Shown: positions 14,641-23,264 of the stretch, piece by piece
How the letters are laid out: each line of letters starts with the position of its first letter
Position numbering within the stretch: position 1 is the stretch's first letter
From: Hyphomicrobiales bacterium
Lineage (GTDB): Bacteria; Pseudomonadota; Alphaproteobacteria; Rhizobiales; Rhizobiaceae
Length of the DNA stretch: 64,000 nt
Assembly (NCBI GenBank): GCA_900468805.1
Contig: UEIF01000032.1
Coordinates: 1 to 64,000 of the forward strand
Direction of reading: 5' to 3'
The notes under the pieces: generated by a model
Seen by the model: the letters and a program-made list of their open reading frames with translations, nothing else
What the model was told of the DNA's origin: nothing
The model's database searches: none
Translations under genes and position numbers: made by a program

Positions 14641-14923
14641 CTCCACTCACCGGGAGGGGACCGTGAGTTCGTCCGAATGATGGGTTGGGGGCGCGCATGT
14701 TGGGTCGATGCGGTCATCATCCGGATATCGCATTAACTACGCGCGTTAACTTTGGTTCCGCACGATTGGAAATAAATTGGACTTTTATCAATTTTTTTTC
14801 GCGAGCCGAAATCCGAGTGCCGCTTCGGTCCGTCTAATTGGAAGGCAGAGATTGCCCAAAGAATTACCACAGCAAATAAAATCAATCAGTTAGGAGGAGG
14901 AAATGAGTAGAAATTGCCAAAAT

Positions 14924-14939
14924 TTTACCGTTTGATAAA
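14924..14939. promoter_or_regulatory. weak RutR-like operator upstream of preT
   Basis: TTTACCGTTTGATAAA matches 10 of the 14 defined positions of the E. coli RutR consensus TTGACCAnnTGGTCAA. A better match is found before the pyrimidine hydrolase gene at 23419. It lies 58 bases before the preT ATG. Confidence 0.3.
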
Positions 14940-14997
14940 TTTTTGAACCTGAGTTACGATTCCCTCACTGGCCGTTACCAATAAAGAGGGAACTTCA

Positions 14998-16359
14998 ATG
15001 GAACGTCTGGAAACTGGGATTCGTGCCGGCCGGCTTGCTTCCGCCGAGTACGAGGCTAATTTTTCCGATCTTCACCCGCGCCTCGACAATCACGAAGCGC
15101 TGGTCGCCTCCGACCGCTGTTATTTCTGTTACGACGCGCCGTGCATGACGGCCTGTCCCACCTCCATCGATATTCCGCTCTTCATCCGCCAGATTTCGAC
15201 CGGTAATCCGATCGGCTCGGCCAAGACGATCTTCGACCAGAATATCCTCGGCGGCATGTGCGCCCGCGTCTGTCCCACCGAAGAACTCTGCGAGCAGGCC
15301 TGTGTGCGCAACACGGCCGAAGAGCGCCCTGTCGAGATCGGCCGCCTGCAGCGCTACGCGACGGATGCGGCAATGAGCGCCGGCAAGCAATTCTACCGAC
15401 GGGCAGAGCCGACAGGCAAGAAGATCGCCGTCGTCGGCGCAGGCCCCGCCGGTCTCGCGGCTGCCCACCGCCTCGCCGTGAAGGGCAACGAAGTCGTGAT
15501 TTACGATGCCAAGCCGAAGTCGGGCGGCCTCAACGAGTACGGCATTGCCACCTACAAGACGGTCGACGACTTCGCGCAGAAAGAGGTCGACTATGTCCTC
15601 TCCATCGGCGGCATCGAGGTAAAGCACGGTGAGCAGCTCGGCCGCGATTTCTCGCTTTCCGATCTCCAGGGCCAGTATGACGCCGTCTTCCTCGGCCTCG
15701 GCCTTGCCGGCGTCAATGCACTGCGCGTCGACAACGAAAACCTTCCCGGTGTCGATGACGCCGTCGATTTCATCGCGGCCCTGCGTCAGGCAGACAACAA
15801 GGGCGAGATCGCCATCGGCCGCCGCGTCGTCGTTCTCGGTGGCGGCATGACGGCAATCGACGCTGCCGTGCAGGCAAAGCTGCTTGGCGCGGAAGAGGTG
15901 ACGATCTGCTACCGCCGCGGCAAGGAGCACATGAACGCTTCGGAATTCGAGCAGGATCTCGCCACCTCGAAAGGTGTCATCATCCGCCATTGGCTGGCGC
16001 CGAAATCCATCCTTTCTCAGGATGGCAAGGTCGCGGCGATCGAGGTGGAATATACCAGCCTCGTCGACGGCCGCCTTTCCGGCACGGGCGAGACCGGCGT
16101 GATCGCCGCCGACCAGATCTTCAAGGCGATCGGCCAGACCTTCGAAGCTTCAGGCATTGGCGCCTTGCGCACGGAAACCGGCCGCATCTCCGTCGACGCT
16201 GAAGGACGCACATCGATTGATGGCGTCTGGGCCGGCGGTGACTGCGTCTTCGGCGGTGACGACCTTACGGTTTCTGCCGTCGCCCACGGCCGCGATGCGG
16301 CCGAATCCATTCACCGCACCCTGTCTGCCGCAGCCGCTCCGGCTGTCGCGGTCGCTTGA
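14998..16359 (+). CDS. preT: NAD-dependent dihydropyrimidine dehydrogenase subunit PreT
   Basis: 453 residues. The N-terminal part has the Fe-S cysteine clusters CYFCYDAPCMTACP and CARVCPTEELCEQAC; then come an FAD-binding motif (VVGAGPAGLAAAHRL) and an NAD(P)-binding GGGMTAID region. It matches the small subunit that corresponds to the FAD/NADPH half of mammalian dihydropyrimidine dehydrogenase. With PreA it reduces uracil and thymine to the 5,6-dihydro forms, the first step of the reductive pathway. GAGGGAAC precedes the ATG. preA follows after 15 bases. Confidence 0.95.
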   Translation: MERLETGIRAGRLASAEYEANFSDLHPRLDNHEALVASDRCYFCYDAPCMTACPTSIDIPLFIRQISTGNPIGSAKTIFDQNILGGMCARVCPTEELCEQACVRNTAEERPVEIGRLQRYATDAAMSAGKQFYRRAEPTGKKIAVVGAGPAGLAAAHRLAVKGNEVVIYDAKPKSGGLNEYGIATYKTVDDFAQKEVDYVLSIGGIEVKHGEQLGRDFSLSDLQGQYDAVFLGLGLAGVNALRVDNENLPGVDDAVDFIAALRQADNKGEIAIGRRVVVLGGGMTAIDAAVQAKLLGAEEVTICYRRGKEHMNASEFEQDLATSKGVIIRHWLAPKSILSQDGKVAAIEVEYTSLVDGRLSGTGETGVIAADQIFKAIGQTFEASGIGALRTETGRISVDAEGRTSIDGVWAGGDCVFGGDDLTVSAVAHGRDAAESIHRTLSAAAAPAVAVA

Positions 16360-16374
16360 AGGGGAGAATGAACA

Positions 16375-17688
16375 ATGGCTGATCTCCGCAATGATTTCGT
16401 CGGCATCAAGTCCCCGAACCCCTTCTGGCTCGCCTCCGCGCCGCCGACCGACAAGGCCTACAATGTCGAGCGTGCCTTCAAGGCCGGCTGGGGTGGCGTC
16501 GTCTGGAAGACGCTCGGCGAGGAAGGCCCGCCCGTCGTCAACGTCAACGGCCCGCGTTATGGCGCAATCTGGGGCGCAGACCGCCGCCTGCTCGGCCTGA
16601 ACAATATCGAGCTCATCACCGACCGCGACCTGCAGACCAATCTGCGGGAAATGAAGCAGGTCAAGATGAACTGGCCGGACCGCGCCCTGATCGCTTCGAT
16701 CATGGTACCTTGCGAAGAGCAGGCCTGGAAAGCCATCCTGCCGCTGGTGGAAGAGACCGAGGCAGACGGCATCGAACTGAACTTCGGCTGTCCGCACGGC
16801 ATGTCCGAGCGCGGCATGGGCTCGGCGGTCGGCCAGGTGCCGGAATATATCGAAATGGTCGTGCGCTGGTGCAAGCAGTACACCCGCATGCCCGTCATCA
16901 CCAAGCTGACGCCCAATATCACCGATGTCCGCCGCCCTGCCCGCGCCGCCAAGGCCGGCGGCACGGATGCCGTCTCGCTGATCAATACGATCAACTCGAT
17001 CGTGTCCGTCGATCTCGACAATTTTGCTCCGAACCCGACCGTCGGCGGCAAGGGCAGCCACGGCGGCTATTGCGGCCCGGCGGTCAAGCCGATCGCGCTG
17101 AACATGGTCGCCGAAATCGCCCGCGATCCGGAAACCTACGGCTTGCCGATCTCCGGCATCGGCGGCATCACCACCTGGCGCGATGCGGCTGAATTCCTGG
17201 TCCTCGGCGCCGGCAATGTTCAGGTCTGCACCGCAGCCATGACCTACGGCTTCAAGATCGTCCAGGAGATGATCACCGGCCTCTCCGACTGGATGGACGA
17301 AAAGGGCCACAGGACTCTCGACGACATCACCGGCCGCGCCGTGCCCAACGTCACCGACTGGCAGTACCTCAACCTCAACTACATCGCCAAGGCGAAGATC
17401 GACCAGGACGCCTGCATCAAATGCGGCCGCTGCTACATCGCCTGCGAGGACACTTCGCACCAGGCGATTACCAACTTCGTGGATGGCGTTCGGCATTTCG
17501 AAGTGATGGACGAGGAATGCGTCGGCTGCAATCTCTGCGTCAGCGTCTGCCCGGTCGAAAACTGCATCACCATGGAGCAGCTTCCCGCCGGCTCTCTGGA
17601 CAAGCGCACCGGCAAGGTGGTCGAGCCCGCCTATGCCAACTGGACGACGCATCCGAACAACCCGATGGCGCGCCAGGCTGCGGAGTAG
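16375..17688 (+). CDS. preA: NAD-dependent dihydropyrimidine dehydrogenase subunit PreA
   Basis: 437 residues. An FMN-binding TIM barrel carries the active-site loop NFGCPHGMSERGMGSAVG, where the cysteine is the catalytic acid in the mammalian enzyme. Two [4Fe-4S] ferredoxin motifs at the C-terminus are CIKCGRCYIAC and CVGCNLCVSVCPVENC. It reduces the pyrimidine ring using electrons passed from PreT. The dihydropyrimidinase and N-carbamoyl hydrolase that complete the pathway are encoded 6 to 9 kb downstream rather than next door. A clear terminator follows. Confidence 0.96.
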   Translation: MADLRNDFVGIKSPNPFWLASAPPTDKAYNVERAFKAGWGGVVWKTLGEEGPPVVNVNGPRYGAIWGADRRLLGLNNIELITDRDLQTNLREMKQVKMNWPDRALIASIMVPCEEQAWKAILPLVEETEADGIELNFGCPHGMSERGMGSAVGQVPEYIEMVVRWCKQYTRMPVITKLTPNITDVRRPARAAKAGGTDAVSLINTINSIVSVDLDNFAPNPTVGGKGSHGGYCGPAVKPIALNMVAEIARDPETYGLPISGIGGITTWRDAAEFLVLGAGNVQVCTAAMTYGFKIVQEMITGLSDWMDEKGHRTLDDITGRAVPNVTDWQYLNLNYIAKAKIDQDACIKCGRCYIACEDTSHQAITNFVDGVRHFEVMDEECVGCNLCVSVCPVENCITMEQLPAGSLDKRTGKVVEPAYANWTTHPNNPMARQAAE

Positions 17689-17708
17689 GACCTCCGAAAA
17701 GCCTGATG

Positions 17709-17740
17709 AAAAAGCCGCCCGTCCACGGCGGCTTTTTCTT
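17709..17740. terminator. bidirectional rho-independent terminator between preA and ftrA
   Basis: AAAAAGCCGCC (17709-17719) pairs with GGCGGCTTTTT (17727-17737) around a seven-base loop, with an A-run on one side and a T-run on the other, so it serves both converging genes. Confidence 0.9.
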
Positions 17741-17753
17741 TATCCGTCGATCC

Positions 17754-18755
17754 TCAAAGCCCGAAAGACTTCCTGTAGGCGCTGGGGCTGGTGCCGAGCC
17801 GCCGGCGGAAATGGTGGCGCATCGTCGCCAATGTGCCGAAGCCGCTTGCGACAGCGATATCGTCGAGTGAGACGGCAAGCTTCTTCTCCAGAAGATCGCG
17901 CGCATGCCGCAGCCGCTCCTTCAGCAGCCACTCGCCTACGCTGTCACCCGTCGTCGCCTCGAAGCGGCGCTGGAAGGTACGCATGCTCATGCCTGCCTTG
18001 CCGGCGAGCAGGCTGATCGGCTGCTCCTCGGAAAGCCGACCACGCATCCATTCGATCAATGGCCCGAGACGAATGCCTTCGCGCGCTTCCGGCACGGGGG
18101 CCGCGATAAATTGCGCCTGCCCGCCCTCGCGATGCGGCGGAACGACGAGACGTCGCGCCACGCTGTTGGCGGCGTCGGGGCCGAAATCGCCGCGCACCAC
18201 ATGCAGGCAAAGGTCGATGCCGGCCGCACTGCCTGCCGCCGTCAAAATGCTGCCCTCGTCCATGTAGAGCACGTCGGCATCGAGCGCGATGTCGGGGTAA
18301 CGCGCAGCGATCGAGGCGACATAGCGCCAGTGTGTCGTTGCCCGCCGCCCGGCAAGCAGACCGGCGGCGGCAAGCACGGCCACACCCGAGCAGAGCGACA
18401 TGATCCGCGCGCCTCGTTGGTGCGCAGCCTGCAAGGCGGCGATTAGGGGCTCCGGCACCGGCGCATCGATCGCCCGCCATCCCGGCGCGATGATGAGATC
18501 GGCCTCGTCGAGCAGTTCAAGCCCGTTGTCGACGGCGACCGTGAGCCCGCCGGCCGCACGCAGCGGACCCGGCTCGATGCCGGCGACCGAGAACCGATAC
18601 CAGCCCTCGCCCATCTCCGGCCGGGACAGGCCGAAGACCTCATAGGCGATACCGAATTCAAAGGTGCAGAGCCCGTCATAGGCAAGCGCCACGACATGCG
18701 GCCCCTGCGTTTTATGCATATCCGCTTTTGGCATGATCTTTACGCTATCGGTCAT
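17754..18755 (-). CDS. ftrA: GlxA/FtrA-type AraC-family regulator with DJ-1/PfpI domain
   Basis: About 333 residues. The N-terminal DJ-1/PfpI-like domain (VVALAYDGLCTFEFGIAYEV; nucleophile-elbow-like SLCSGVAVLAAAGLLAGR) is followed by a C-terminal AraC helix-turn-helix pair (SLLAGKAGMSMRTFQRRFEA; VSLDDIAVASGFGTLATMRHHFRRRLG). This is the FtrA arrangement. The start is uncertain: a TTG at 18773 and ATGs at 18755 and 18734 are possible. It is divergent from a rhodanese gene, which it probably controls, a pairing I recall from other genomes. The ligand is unknown. Confidence 0.85.
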   Translation of the reverse strand: MTDSVKIMPKADMHKTQGPHVVALAYDGLCTFEFGIAYEVFGLSRPEMGEGWYRFSVAGIEPGPLRAAGGLTVAVDNGLELLDEADLIIAPGWRAIDAPVPEPLIAALQAAHQRGARIMSLCSGVAVLAAAGLLAGRRATTHWRYVASIAARYPDIALDADVLYMDEGSILTAAGSAAGIDLCLHVVRGDFGPDAANSVARRLVVPPHREGGQAQFIAAPVPEAREGIRLGPLIEWMRGRLSEEQPISLLAGKAGMSMRTFQRRFEATTGDSVGEWLLKERLRHARDLLEKKLAVSLDDIAVASGFGTLATMRHHFRRRLGTSPSAYRKSFGL

Positions 18756-18837
18756 GATGGCCAATTTCGCCAATCACTATCATCAGCAATGATCAGCTGC
18801 AACCAAGCCAAGACCAGAACCAACAAAGGACCAGATT

Positions 18838-19248
18838 ATGCCAAGCCCCGTTTCTGAAATCCCCACCGCAGCATCTGAGGCTGCCGCCGAACACTTCGCC
18901 CGCAAGCTCACCTTCGAAACCGACTGCTCGGATGTGAACGCTGCCTTCGCCTCCGGCAAGGTCGATTTCGTGCTGCTCGACGTGCGCTCGCCGACGCTCT
19001 TCAACCTCTCGCATATACCAGGCGCCCTCAACCTGCCGCACGGCAAGATGACCGCGCACCGCATGTCCGAATGGCCTGCCGATACGCTGTTCGTTGTCTA
19101 TTGCGCCGGCCCGCATTGCAACGGCGCGGACAAGGCGGCATTGCGCCTCTCCCGCCTCGGACTGTCCGTCAAGCTGATGATCGGCGGCCTGACCGGCTGG
19201 GCGGATGAAGGTTTTGCTTTTGAAGGCGTCGCAAGCGCTGCCGCCTGA
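18838..19248 (+). CDS. single-domain rhodanese-like sulphurtransferase
   Basis: 136 residues. The rhodanese fold is seen in FVLLDVRSPTLFNLSHIPGA and in the active-site loop VVYCAGPHCNGADKAALRL, which contains two cysteines; the one in the YCAG position is the expected persulphide carrier. The N-terminal 30 residues form a leader without a signal peptide. It is divergent from ftrA with a short shared promoter (18774-18837). Role: sulphur transfer or thiol detoxification; the substrate is unknown. Confidence 0.85.
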   Translation: MPSPVSEIPTAASEAAAEHFARKLTFETDCSDVNAAFASGKVDFVLLDVRSPTLFNLSHIPGALNLPHGKMTAHRMSEWPADTLFVVYCAGPHCNGADKAALRLSRLGLSVKLMIGGLTGWADEGFAFEGVASAAA

Positions 19249-19357
19249 TCTCAACTCCCTTCTCCCCTGCGAAGAGAAAGGCTTCATCCTCTGCCGGCCA
19301 ATCTTTTCAGGGCGTCGGTCGATATGAGGCCATACACACCAGTCGTGGTCAGCTGCC

Positions 19358-19416
19358 CCAGAGAAACTGGATTGCCAATATCGCGGAAATCCATGTTTTT
19401 CTGAGGGTTTCTCTGG
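19358..19416. repeat. 10-base perfect inverted repeat upstream of bphO
   Basis: CCAGAGAAAC at 19358-19367 is repeated in inverted form as GTTTCTCTGG at 19407-19416, with 39 bases between. It sits 86-145 bases upstream of bphO and could be a spaced operator or an mRNA leader stem. Confidence 0.45.
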
Positions 19417-19502
19417 AAAAAAAGCGATGCTGCCGTATATCGCTATACTCGTCGTCGTTGTGGACGGCGCTGGAAGCTATTTCGTTTTGGAACACGGTCA
19501 GC

Positions 19503-20036
19503 ATGTCACTTCGCAGTGCCCTTCGCGCACAAACAGCAGACTGCCATGCCGAGGTGGACGCCCTCTTCGGCAAGTTCAACCTCTCCGACACCCGCGACTA
19601 TAAAACCTTCCTGCGTGCCCATGCCCGTGCTGTTCCTTCGGTCGAAGCTGCCCTTGAGCAGGCCGGCATCACGACACTCTTGCCGGACTGGCCGGCACGC
19701 CGTCGCGCATCGCTTCTTCTCGCCGATATGGCCGCCCTGAACGAGCCACCACCGCCACTCCTGCCGCAGCCCGCGCTCGCCGACGAAGCCTCGCTCTGGG
19801 GTGCAGTCTATGTGCTTGAAGGATCCAAGCTTGGCGGCGCCCTGCTCGCAAAAGCCGTGCCCGATCACCTGCCGGGCAGCTATCTCGGCCCGCAAGGTCC
19901 GAAGGGCTCGATGCGCGCCTTCATGGAACGTCTTGATACCAGCGGCATTGACGATATTGCAGGCGCCGTTGCGGCTGCGCGCAATGTCTTCGGCCTGTTC
20001 CTGAAGGCGGCGCAGCTTGAACTGGAAGCCGTCTGA
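19503..20036 (+). CDS. bphO: haem oxygenase supplying biliverdin to the phytochrome
   Basis: 177 residues, BphO/HmuO-like all-helical haem oxygenase. It starts MSLRSALRAQTADCHAEVDA, where His15 is the expected proximal haem ligand, and contains LWGAVYVLEGSKLGGALLAK, the distal-helix glycine-rich segment. It opens haem to biliverdin IXalpha. Its stop overlaps the bphP start as TGATG, a strong sign that chromophore and apoprotein are made together. This is a second, distinct haem-opening enzyme in the window, besides the IsdG-like one at 3.0 kb. Confidence 0.92.
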   Translation: MSLRSALRAQTADCHAEVDALFGKFNLSDTRDYKTFLRAHARAVPSVEAALEQAGITTLLPDWPARRRASLLLADMAALNEPPPPLLPQPALADEASLWGAVYVLEGSKLGGALLAKAVPDHLPGSYLGPQGPKGSMRAFMERLDTSGIDDIAGAVAAARNVFGLFLKAAQLELEAV

Positions 20037-22606
20037 TGAGCGATGCCGACGCCCCCATTGATCTGACCAATTGCGACCGGGAGCCGATCCATCAGCTCGG
20101 TTCCGTCCAGCCTTTCGGTTTCCTGCTTGCCGTCTCCTCCGACTGGATCGTTACCCGCGCCTCGGCCAATCTTTCGGAATTCCTTGATATCGCCCATACT
20201 GATGCCGTCGGCCGGCCCATTTCGTCGCTGATTGCGCCGGAAGCGCTGCATACGCTCCGCAACAAGCTCGCCACCTTGCGCGGTCCGGACATTGTCGAAC
20301 GCATTTTCGATATCGCGCTGACGGCGGCGCAGGCACGCTTCGACGTGGCGGTGCATGTCTGCAACGGTCAGATCATCATCGAGGGCGAACGTGCCGACGG
20401 AGGCAGATCCAGCGCGCCTTCGCTCTCCACGCGCAGCATGATGTCGCGTCTGGACCACACGGAAACCCTGGAAGCCTTCTTCCGTGAAGGCGCGAGACAG
20501 GCCCGCGCCTTGACCGGTTTCGACCGTGTGATGGTCTATCGCTTCGACGACAGCGGCTCCGGCGAAGTCGTTGCCGAAGCTGCCCGGCCGGGCATCGGCT
20601 CCTTCCTCGGCCTGCATTATCCCGCATCCGACATTCCGGTTCAGGCCCGGGCGCTCTATTTGCGCAACCTCTTCCGCATCATCGCCGATATCGATGCGAC
20701 ACCTGTGCCGATCCTGCCGCAAGTCGACGAGCACGGCCGCCCGCTCGATCTTTCCATGTCCGTGCTGCGCTCGGTTTCGCCGATCCATATCGAATATCTG
20801 AAGAACATGGGCGTCGGCGCCTCGCTCTCGATCTCCATCGTTGTCGACGGCAGGCTCTGGGGCCTCTTTGCCTGCCACCATTACAGCGCCCGCCTGCCCT
20901 CGGCCGAAAGCCGCTCCACGGCAGAACTTTTCGGGCAGATGTTTGCTTCCCGCCTCGAAAGCCGGGAACGGCGCCTGGCGCTCGATTACGAAACCAAGGC
21001 GCGCCGCATCGCCGACCGGCTGCTGACCTCCGTTGCCGACAATGCGAGCCTGCTCGATGATCCGACATGGCTGATCGACGCGCTGGCAGATGCCATCCCA
21101 GCCGATGGTATCGGCGTCTGGATCAACGGGCGGCGGGCGATTGCAGGTCTTGGCCCGGATGAGAAGAGCTTTGCCGCCCTCATCCGTCACCTTAATCGTA
21201 ATGCCGCCGGCCGGGTTTTTGCGGTCGATCGCCTTGCAGAAACCTATCCCGACATCGAAATCGATGATGCCGTGGCCGGCATGCTCGCCATTCCGATCTC
21301 CCGTTCGCCGCGCGATTATGTTGTGCTGTTCCGACAGGAAATCGTGCGCACCGTGCGCTGGGCCGGCGATCCGCAGAAGCCCGTGGATTATGGCCCGAAC
21401 GGCCCGCGGCTCACCCCGCGCAAGAGTTTCGAAGCCTGGTCCGAGCTGGTGCGCGGCCGCTCCCTGCCCTTCACCGAAGCGGAGCGTCGCGTTGCAGAAA
21501 CCATCCGTGTCACGCTGATCGAAGTGGTGCTGCGCCTGACGGATGAGGCCAGCATGGCGCGCCAGCTCGCCAACGAACGGCAGGAACTGCTGATCGCCGA
21601 GCTGAACCATCGCGTTCGCAACATCCTCGGCCTGATCGGCGGGCTCATCCGCCAATCGCAATCGACCTCGATCGGCCTCCCGGATTATGTCCGCCAGCTC
21701 GAAGGCCGCGTCCAGTCGCTCTCCCGAGCGCACGATCAGATCACCCGCGATCACTGGGCACCCGCTTCGTTGCGGCAATTGCTTATGGCCGAAGCCGCCG
21801 CCTATCTCGGCAAAAATGCCCAGCGCATCCGAATGACCGGCGAGGATGTGCTGCTGGAGCCACAGGCCTTTTCAACCACGGCCCTGGTCTTCCATGAGCT
21901 GGTGACGAACAGCGCCAAATATGGGAGCCTTTCTGGATCCGGTTTTGTCGAACTCGGCTGGATGAGGGACGAAGAAGGCAATCTCCACATCGGCTGGCGC
22001 GAAAAGGACGGCCCCCCGGTATCGGAACCCACCCGGCATGGCTTCGGCTCGACGATCATTCGCCGCTCCATACCCTACGATCTTGGTGGCAAGGCCGAAG
22101 TCCGCTACATCAACGAAGGGCTGGAAGCCGATTTCTGGATTCCGGCCAAGAACGTGAATGCGGCAAACCCGGGGAGCGAACGCCTCGCTCCGACATCGGT
22201 CACAACGACAGAACGCAAGGTCATCGGCTCAAACAACGAACCCCTTGCCGGCCTCAATGTGCTTCTGGTGGAAAACAACCTGATCATCGCCATGGATGGC
22301 GAAGACATCCTGCGCCGTTTGGGCGCGGAGGTCGCAACGGCGCCAAGTGTTGCCGAAGCGATGGAATTCCTGGCCGACCAGTCCTTCGATCTCGCCCTTC
22401 TCGATGTGAATCTCGGTGACGAAACCAGCTTTGCCATCGCCGACCGGCTGGCCGCCGGCAACGTGCCCTTCGTCTTCGCCACCGGCTATGGCGAGGGGAT
22501 AGCCCAGGCTCACAGCCATTCGGATGCACCGGTCCTGCAGAAGCCCTACACGATCGAAGGCGTGACGGACATTCTTGTCCGCGTGGCGCTTCCAGGCAAG
22601 CCTTAG
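20036..22606 (+). CDS. bphP: bacteriophytochrome hybrid kinase BphP (PAS-GAF-PHY-HWE kinase-receiver)
   Basis: 856 residues. Cys13 in DLTNCDREPIHQ is the biliverdin attachment site; the GAF motif HYPASDIPVQARALYLRN (PASDIP at 196-201) contacts the chromophore; PHY follows to about 510. The kinase is HWE type, with H525 in AELNHRVRNILG and the ATPase motif FHELVTNSAKYGSLSG. A C-terminal receiver has phosphoacceptor D790 (LLDVNLGD). The receiver's first acidic pair reads Glu746-Asn747 (VENN) where most receivers have two acids, which may weaken Mg2+ binding. It senses red/far-red light; no separate output domain is present. Confidence 0.95.
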   Translation: MSDADAPIDLTNCDREPIHQLGSVQPFGFLLAVSSDWIVTRASANLSEFLDIAHTDAVGRPISSLIAPEALHTLRNKLATLRGPDIVERIFDIALTAAQARFDVAVHVCNGQIIIEGERADGGRSSAPSLSTRSMMSRLDHTETLEAFFREGARQARALTGFDRVMVYRFDDSGSGEVVAEAARPGIGSFLGLHYPASDIPVQARALYLRNLFRIIADIDATPVPILPQVDEHGRPLDLSMSVLRSVSPIHIEYLKNMGVGASLSISIVVDGRLWGLFACHHYSARLPSAESRSTAELFGQMFASRLESRERRLALDYETKARRIADRLLTSVADNASLLDDPTWLIDALADAIPADGIGVWINGRRAIAGLGPDEKSFAALIRHLNRNAAGRVFAVDRLAETYPDIEIDDAVAGMLAIPISRSPRDYVVLFRQEIVRTVRWAGDPQKPVDYGPNGPRLTPRKSFEAWSELVRGRSLPFTEAERRVAETIRVTLIEVVLRLTDEASMARQLANERQELLIAELNHRVRNILGLIGGLIRQSQSTSIGLPDYVRQLEGRVQSLSRAHDQITRDHWAPASLRQLLMAEAAAYLGKNAQRIRMTGEDVLLEPQAFSTTALVFHELVTNSAKYGSLSGSGFVELGWMRDEEGNLHIGWREKDGPPVSEPTRHGFGSTIIRRSIPYDLGGKAEVRYINEGLEADFWIPAKNVNAANPGSERLAPTSVTTTERKVIGSNNEPLAGLNVLLVENNLIIAMDGEDILRRLGAEVATAPSVAEAMEFLADQSFDLALLDVNLGDETSFAIADRLAAGNVPFVFATGYGEGIAQAHSHSDAPVLQKPYTIEGVTDILVRVALPGKP

Positions 22607-22625
22607 GCGATGATCCGGCTCCGGA

Positions 22626-23264
22626 TCAATCCGGCCGCAATCCGCCGATGAAGAGCCGTTCCAGGAAGCGAGCCGCATCTTCGAAGCGCCCGTCCCCTGA
22701 ATGTTCTTCGCCCAGCACGGCCCGGACCTGCACATCGAAATCGGCATAGTGCTGGGTCGTCGACCAGATCGAGAAGATCAGATGATAGGGGTCGCAGGGG
22801 GCGATCTTGCCGCTTTTCGTCCAGGTGCGGATGACCGCCGCCTTTTCGTCGACCAGCTCTTTCAGCGGTCCCTTCAGCATATCGAGAACGTGTGGCGCGC
22901 CCTGCAACATCTCGTTGGCAAACAGCCGGCTCTCGCGGGGAAAATCGCGCGCCATCTCGAGCTTGCGGCGGATATAGCTGCGGATCTCCGATTCCGGATT
23001 TCCCTCCGCATCGAAGGCCCGCAGCGGCTCGAGCCAGTTATAGAGCACGCGGTCGATCAGCGCGCGATGCATGGCTTCCTTGGTGCGGAAATAATAGAGC
23101 AGGTTCGGCTTCGACATGCCGGCGACCTCGGCTATCTGGTCGATGGTCGAGCCGCGGAAGCCGCTAACCGAAAACACATCCAGCGCCGCTTCCAGGATCA
23201 GCTCTTCCTTCTCTTCCTGGATTCGGGTCCGGCGAAGTGTCTTCGCCGCTCTCGGAATCGCCAT
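22626..23264 (-). CDS. rutR: RutR-like TetR-family pyrimidine regulator
   Basis: 212 residues. Helix-turn-helix STIDQIAEVAGMSKPNLLYYF near residues 38-58, then a C-terminal region (FANEMLQGAPHVLDMLKGPL; IFSIWSTTQHYADFDVQV) that matches the RutR/TetR_C_13 group. In E. coli RutR binds uracil or thymine and controls pyrimidine use. It is divergent from the hydrolase-dihydropyrimidinase-ABC operon, and a RutR-type palindrome sits in the gap, so control of ring degradation is likely. It converges with bphP across only 19 bases. Confidence 0.88.
   Translation of the reverse strand: MAIPRAAKTLRRTRIQEEKEELILEAALDVFSVSGFRGSTIDQIAEVAGMSKPNLLYYFRTKEAMHRALIDRVLYNWLEPLRAFDAEGNPESEIRSYIRRKLEMARDFPRESRLFANEMLQGAPHVLDMLKGPLKELVDEKAAVIRTWTKSGKIAPCDPYHLIFSIWSTTQHYADFDVQVRAVLGEEHSGDGRFEDAARFLERLFIGGLRPD

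Larger units (their letters stand above)
14519..14997. other. 479-base intergenic region before preT
   Basis: No protein gene of normal size. It holds a copy of the Rhizobium dispersed repeat (14532-14578), a strong hairpin (14610-14640), an A/T-rich promoter stretch, a TTAAC/GTTAA dyad near 14735-14751, a ten-codon open frame with a very strong ribosome site (14903-14935) and a RutR-like half-conserved operator (14924-14939). Confidence 0.6.

Noticed and set aside
19880..21778. A 632-codon open frame on the minus strand across bphP
   Set aside because: It is antisense to the phytochrome, which has complete catalytic motifs; the composition of the frame follows the codon pattern of the opposite strand, and no domain is recognisable.
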